DNA of 64,000 bases from Kitasatospora phosalacinea. Lineage in GTDB: Bacteria; Actinomycetota; Actinomycetes; Streptomycetales; Streptomycetaceae. A program made the position numbers and the translations under genes. Numbering within the stretch: the first letter of the stretch is position 1; the number at the start of each line of letters is the position of its first letter. The stretch spans positions 124,001 through 188,000 of the forward strand of contig NZ_JNWZ01000001.1 of assembly GCF_000716545.1 (NCBI RefSeq), read 5' to 3'. The notes under the pieces are model-generated. The model saw only the letters and a program-made list of their open reading frames with translations. It did not search any database and had not been told where the DNA came from. Positions 62,707-64,000 of the stretch are shown in pieces.

Positions 62707-64000
62707 GTGACGTACGAAGAGCACGCGTACCGGGGCGGGACCGTCCCGCCGCCCGGCTGCCCCGCCCACCGCACCGGCGGCGGGCCGCAGGGCGGCGAAC
62801 TGCTGCGGCTGTTCGGCCCCGAGGCCGAGGCCGACCCGGCCGGCTTCTACGAGAAGCTGCGCGCCGAGCACGGCGAGGTGGCCCCCGTGCTGCTGCACGG
62901 CGACCTGCCCGCCTGGCTGGTGCTCGGCTACTCGGCCAACCTGACCGCGATGCGCACCCCGTCCAGGTTCTCCCGGGACTCGCGCCGCTGGACCGAGTTC
63001 CGGCAGGGCCGGGTCGCCCCCGACTCGCCGGTGCTGCCGGTGATCGCCTGGCAGCCGACCTGCTCCTTCGTCGACGGCGAGGAGCACCGCCGGCTGCGCA
63101 CCGCCGTCACCGACGGCCTGGACCGCTTCGACCGGCGCGGCATGCGACGCTTCGTCACCCGGTTCTCCGACCAGCTGATCGCCGAGTTCGGCGACACCGG
63201 CCGGGCCGACCTGGTCTCCCAGTTCGCCGAGCACCTGCCGATGCTGGTGATGACCCAGCTCCTCGGCATGCCCGAGGAGTACGGCCCGCGGCTGGTCGAG
63301 GCCGCCCGCGACCTGGTCAAGGGCACCGAGACGGCCGTCGCCAGCAACGAGTACGTGGTCGAGTCGCTGCGCCGCACCGTGGAGCGCAAGCGCAGCGAAC
63401 CCGGGCAGGACCTGGTGACCTGGCTGCTGCAGCACCCCTCCGGGCTGAACGACGAGGAGGTGCTGGAGCACCTGCGCTCGGTGCTGCTCGCCGCCAACGA
63501 GACCACCATCAACCTGATCTCCGAGACGCTGAAGATGGTCCTCACCGACAGCCGGTTCCGCGCCCACCTGTCCGGCGGCCAGATGACGCTGCCGGACGCG
63601 CTCGACCAAGTCCTGTGGGACTCGCCGCCGTTCATGCTGGTGCCGGGCCGCTGGGCGACCGGCGACACCGAGCTGGGCGGACGCGCGATCAAGGCCGGCG
63701 ACATGCTGCTGCTCGGCGTCGCGGCGGGCAACGCCGACCCGGTGGTCCGGCCCGACCTGGACACCCCGCTGTTCGGCAACCGCTCGCACCTGGCGTTCGG
63801 CAGCGGCCCGCACGAGTGCCCCGGGCAGGAGATCGGCCGGGCGATCGCCGAGTCCGGCATCGACATCCTGCTGACCAGGCTGCCGGACATCCAACTCGCG
63901 GTTGAAGAGCACGAGTTGGTGTGGCGCGGGAACTGGATGTCGCGGCACCTGACCGAGCTGCCGGTCCGCTTCACCCCGCGCTCCGAGCTCCACCCGCAGC
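62707..64000 (+). CDS. cvnE: CvnE-like cytochrome P450, 3' end cut by window edge
   Basis: At least 431 residues; runs off the window near what should be the C-terminus. I-helix as LLAANETTINLISETL (oxygen-binding Ala/Glu-Thr-Thr), ExxR-like region degenerate, heme ligand Cys in HLAFGSGPHECPGQEIG. A P450 closes some conservons, including cvn9 and cvn10 of S. coelicolor. The GTG at 62707 is 38 bp after the cvnD stop. Substrate and partner redoxins unknown. Confidence 0.92.
   Translation, partial: MTYEEHAYRGGTVPPPGCPAHRTGGGPQGGELLRLFGPEAEADPAGFYEKLRAEHGEVAPVLLHGDLPAWLVLGYSANLTAMRTPSRFSRDSRRWTEFRQGRVAPDSPVLPVIAWQPTCSFVDGEEHRRLRTAVTDGLDRFDRRGMRRFVTRFSDQLIAEFGDTGRADLVSQFAEHLPMLVMTQLLGMPEEYGPRLVEAARDLVKGTETAVASNEYVVESLRRTVERKRSEPGQDLVTWLLQHPSGLNDEEVLEHLRSVLLAANETTINLISETLKMVLTDSRFRAHLSGGQMTLPDALDQVLWDSPPFMLVPGRWATGDTELGGRAIKAGDMLLLGVAAGNADPVVRPDLDTPLFGNRSHLAFGSGPHECPGQEIGRAIAESGIDILLTRLPDIQLAVEEHELVWRGNWMSRHLTELPVRFTPRSELHPQ

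Overview
The window is high-GC actinobacterial DNA. Third codon positions are almost all G or C, GTG starts are frequent, and many genes overlap as GTGA or ATGA. An intact cvnA-cvnB-cvnC-cvnD-cvnE conservon (59332 to the right edge) points to a Streptomycetaceae chromosome (Streptomyces or Kitasatospora). There is no rRNA, tRNA, CRISPR array or replication origin. Assignments rest on reading the translated sequence; no database search was run.

Layout. 1-9921 is ordinary chromosome: a truncated aldo/keto reductase, a BenE-type transporter, a DUF1232 membrane protein, a divergent LysR/MFS pair, a leucine-rich-repeat protein, a C39-like cysteine peptidase, an SCO6745-like protein, ribulose-phosphate 3-epimerase and a pirin. 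10225-24827 is a carbohydrate-utilisation locus. The leftward arm is a DeoR/LacI chimeric regulator, a DUF2264 protein, a heparinase II/III-like protein and a ThuA protein. The rightward arm is a hydroxyacid dehydrogenase, an ABC sugar importer (lipoprotein plus two permeases), a DUF624 protein, a secreted GH5 hydrolase with a CBM13-like module and a GH35 beta-galactosidase. The set fits breakdown of beta-galactan side chains such as those of plant type II arabinogalactan; the substrate is inferred.

24871-28044 is an insertion-sequence graveyard (ISL3 and IS5 relics) around an HxlR/aldo-keto reductase pair. 28045-33854 is a second sugar operon (Gfo/Idh/MocA dehydrogenase, DUF993 aldolase-like protein, sugar-phosphate isomerase, glycerate kinase) controlled by a divergent LacI repressor with clear palindromic operators. 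33990-41125 is an accessory stretch: an Mrr-like endonuclease, an epoxide-hydrolase-like protein, IS110 and IS3 relics, an NmrA/MarR pair with a double palindrome, and an HxlR gene next to a domain relic fused in frame to a PPOX flavoprotein.

41126-58652 is mostly conserved chromosome: two methyltransferases, a patatin, a type-VII-secretion-like protein, a NUDIX plus zinc-ribbon SDR pair, an AEC transporter, a transglycosylase preceded by Crp-like sites, GuaB1, several DUF proteins and a TyrZ-type tyrosyl-tRNA synthetase. 59332-64000 is the conservon: membrane ATPase/sensor, Roadblock protein, DUF742 protein, small GTPase and a cytochrome P450 cut by the window edge. It also holds an unrecognised coupled ORF between cvnB and cvnC.
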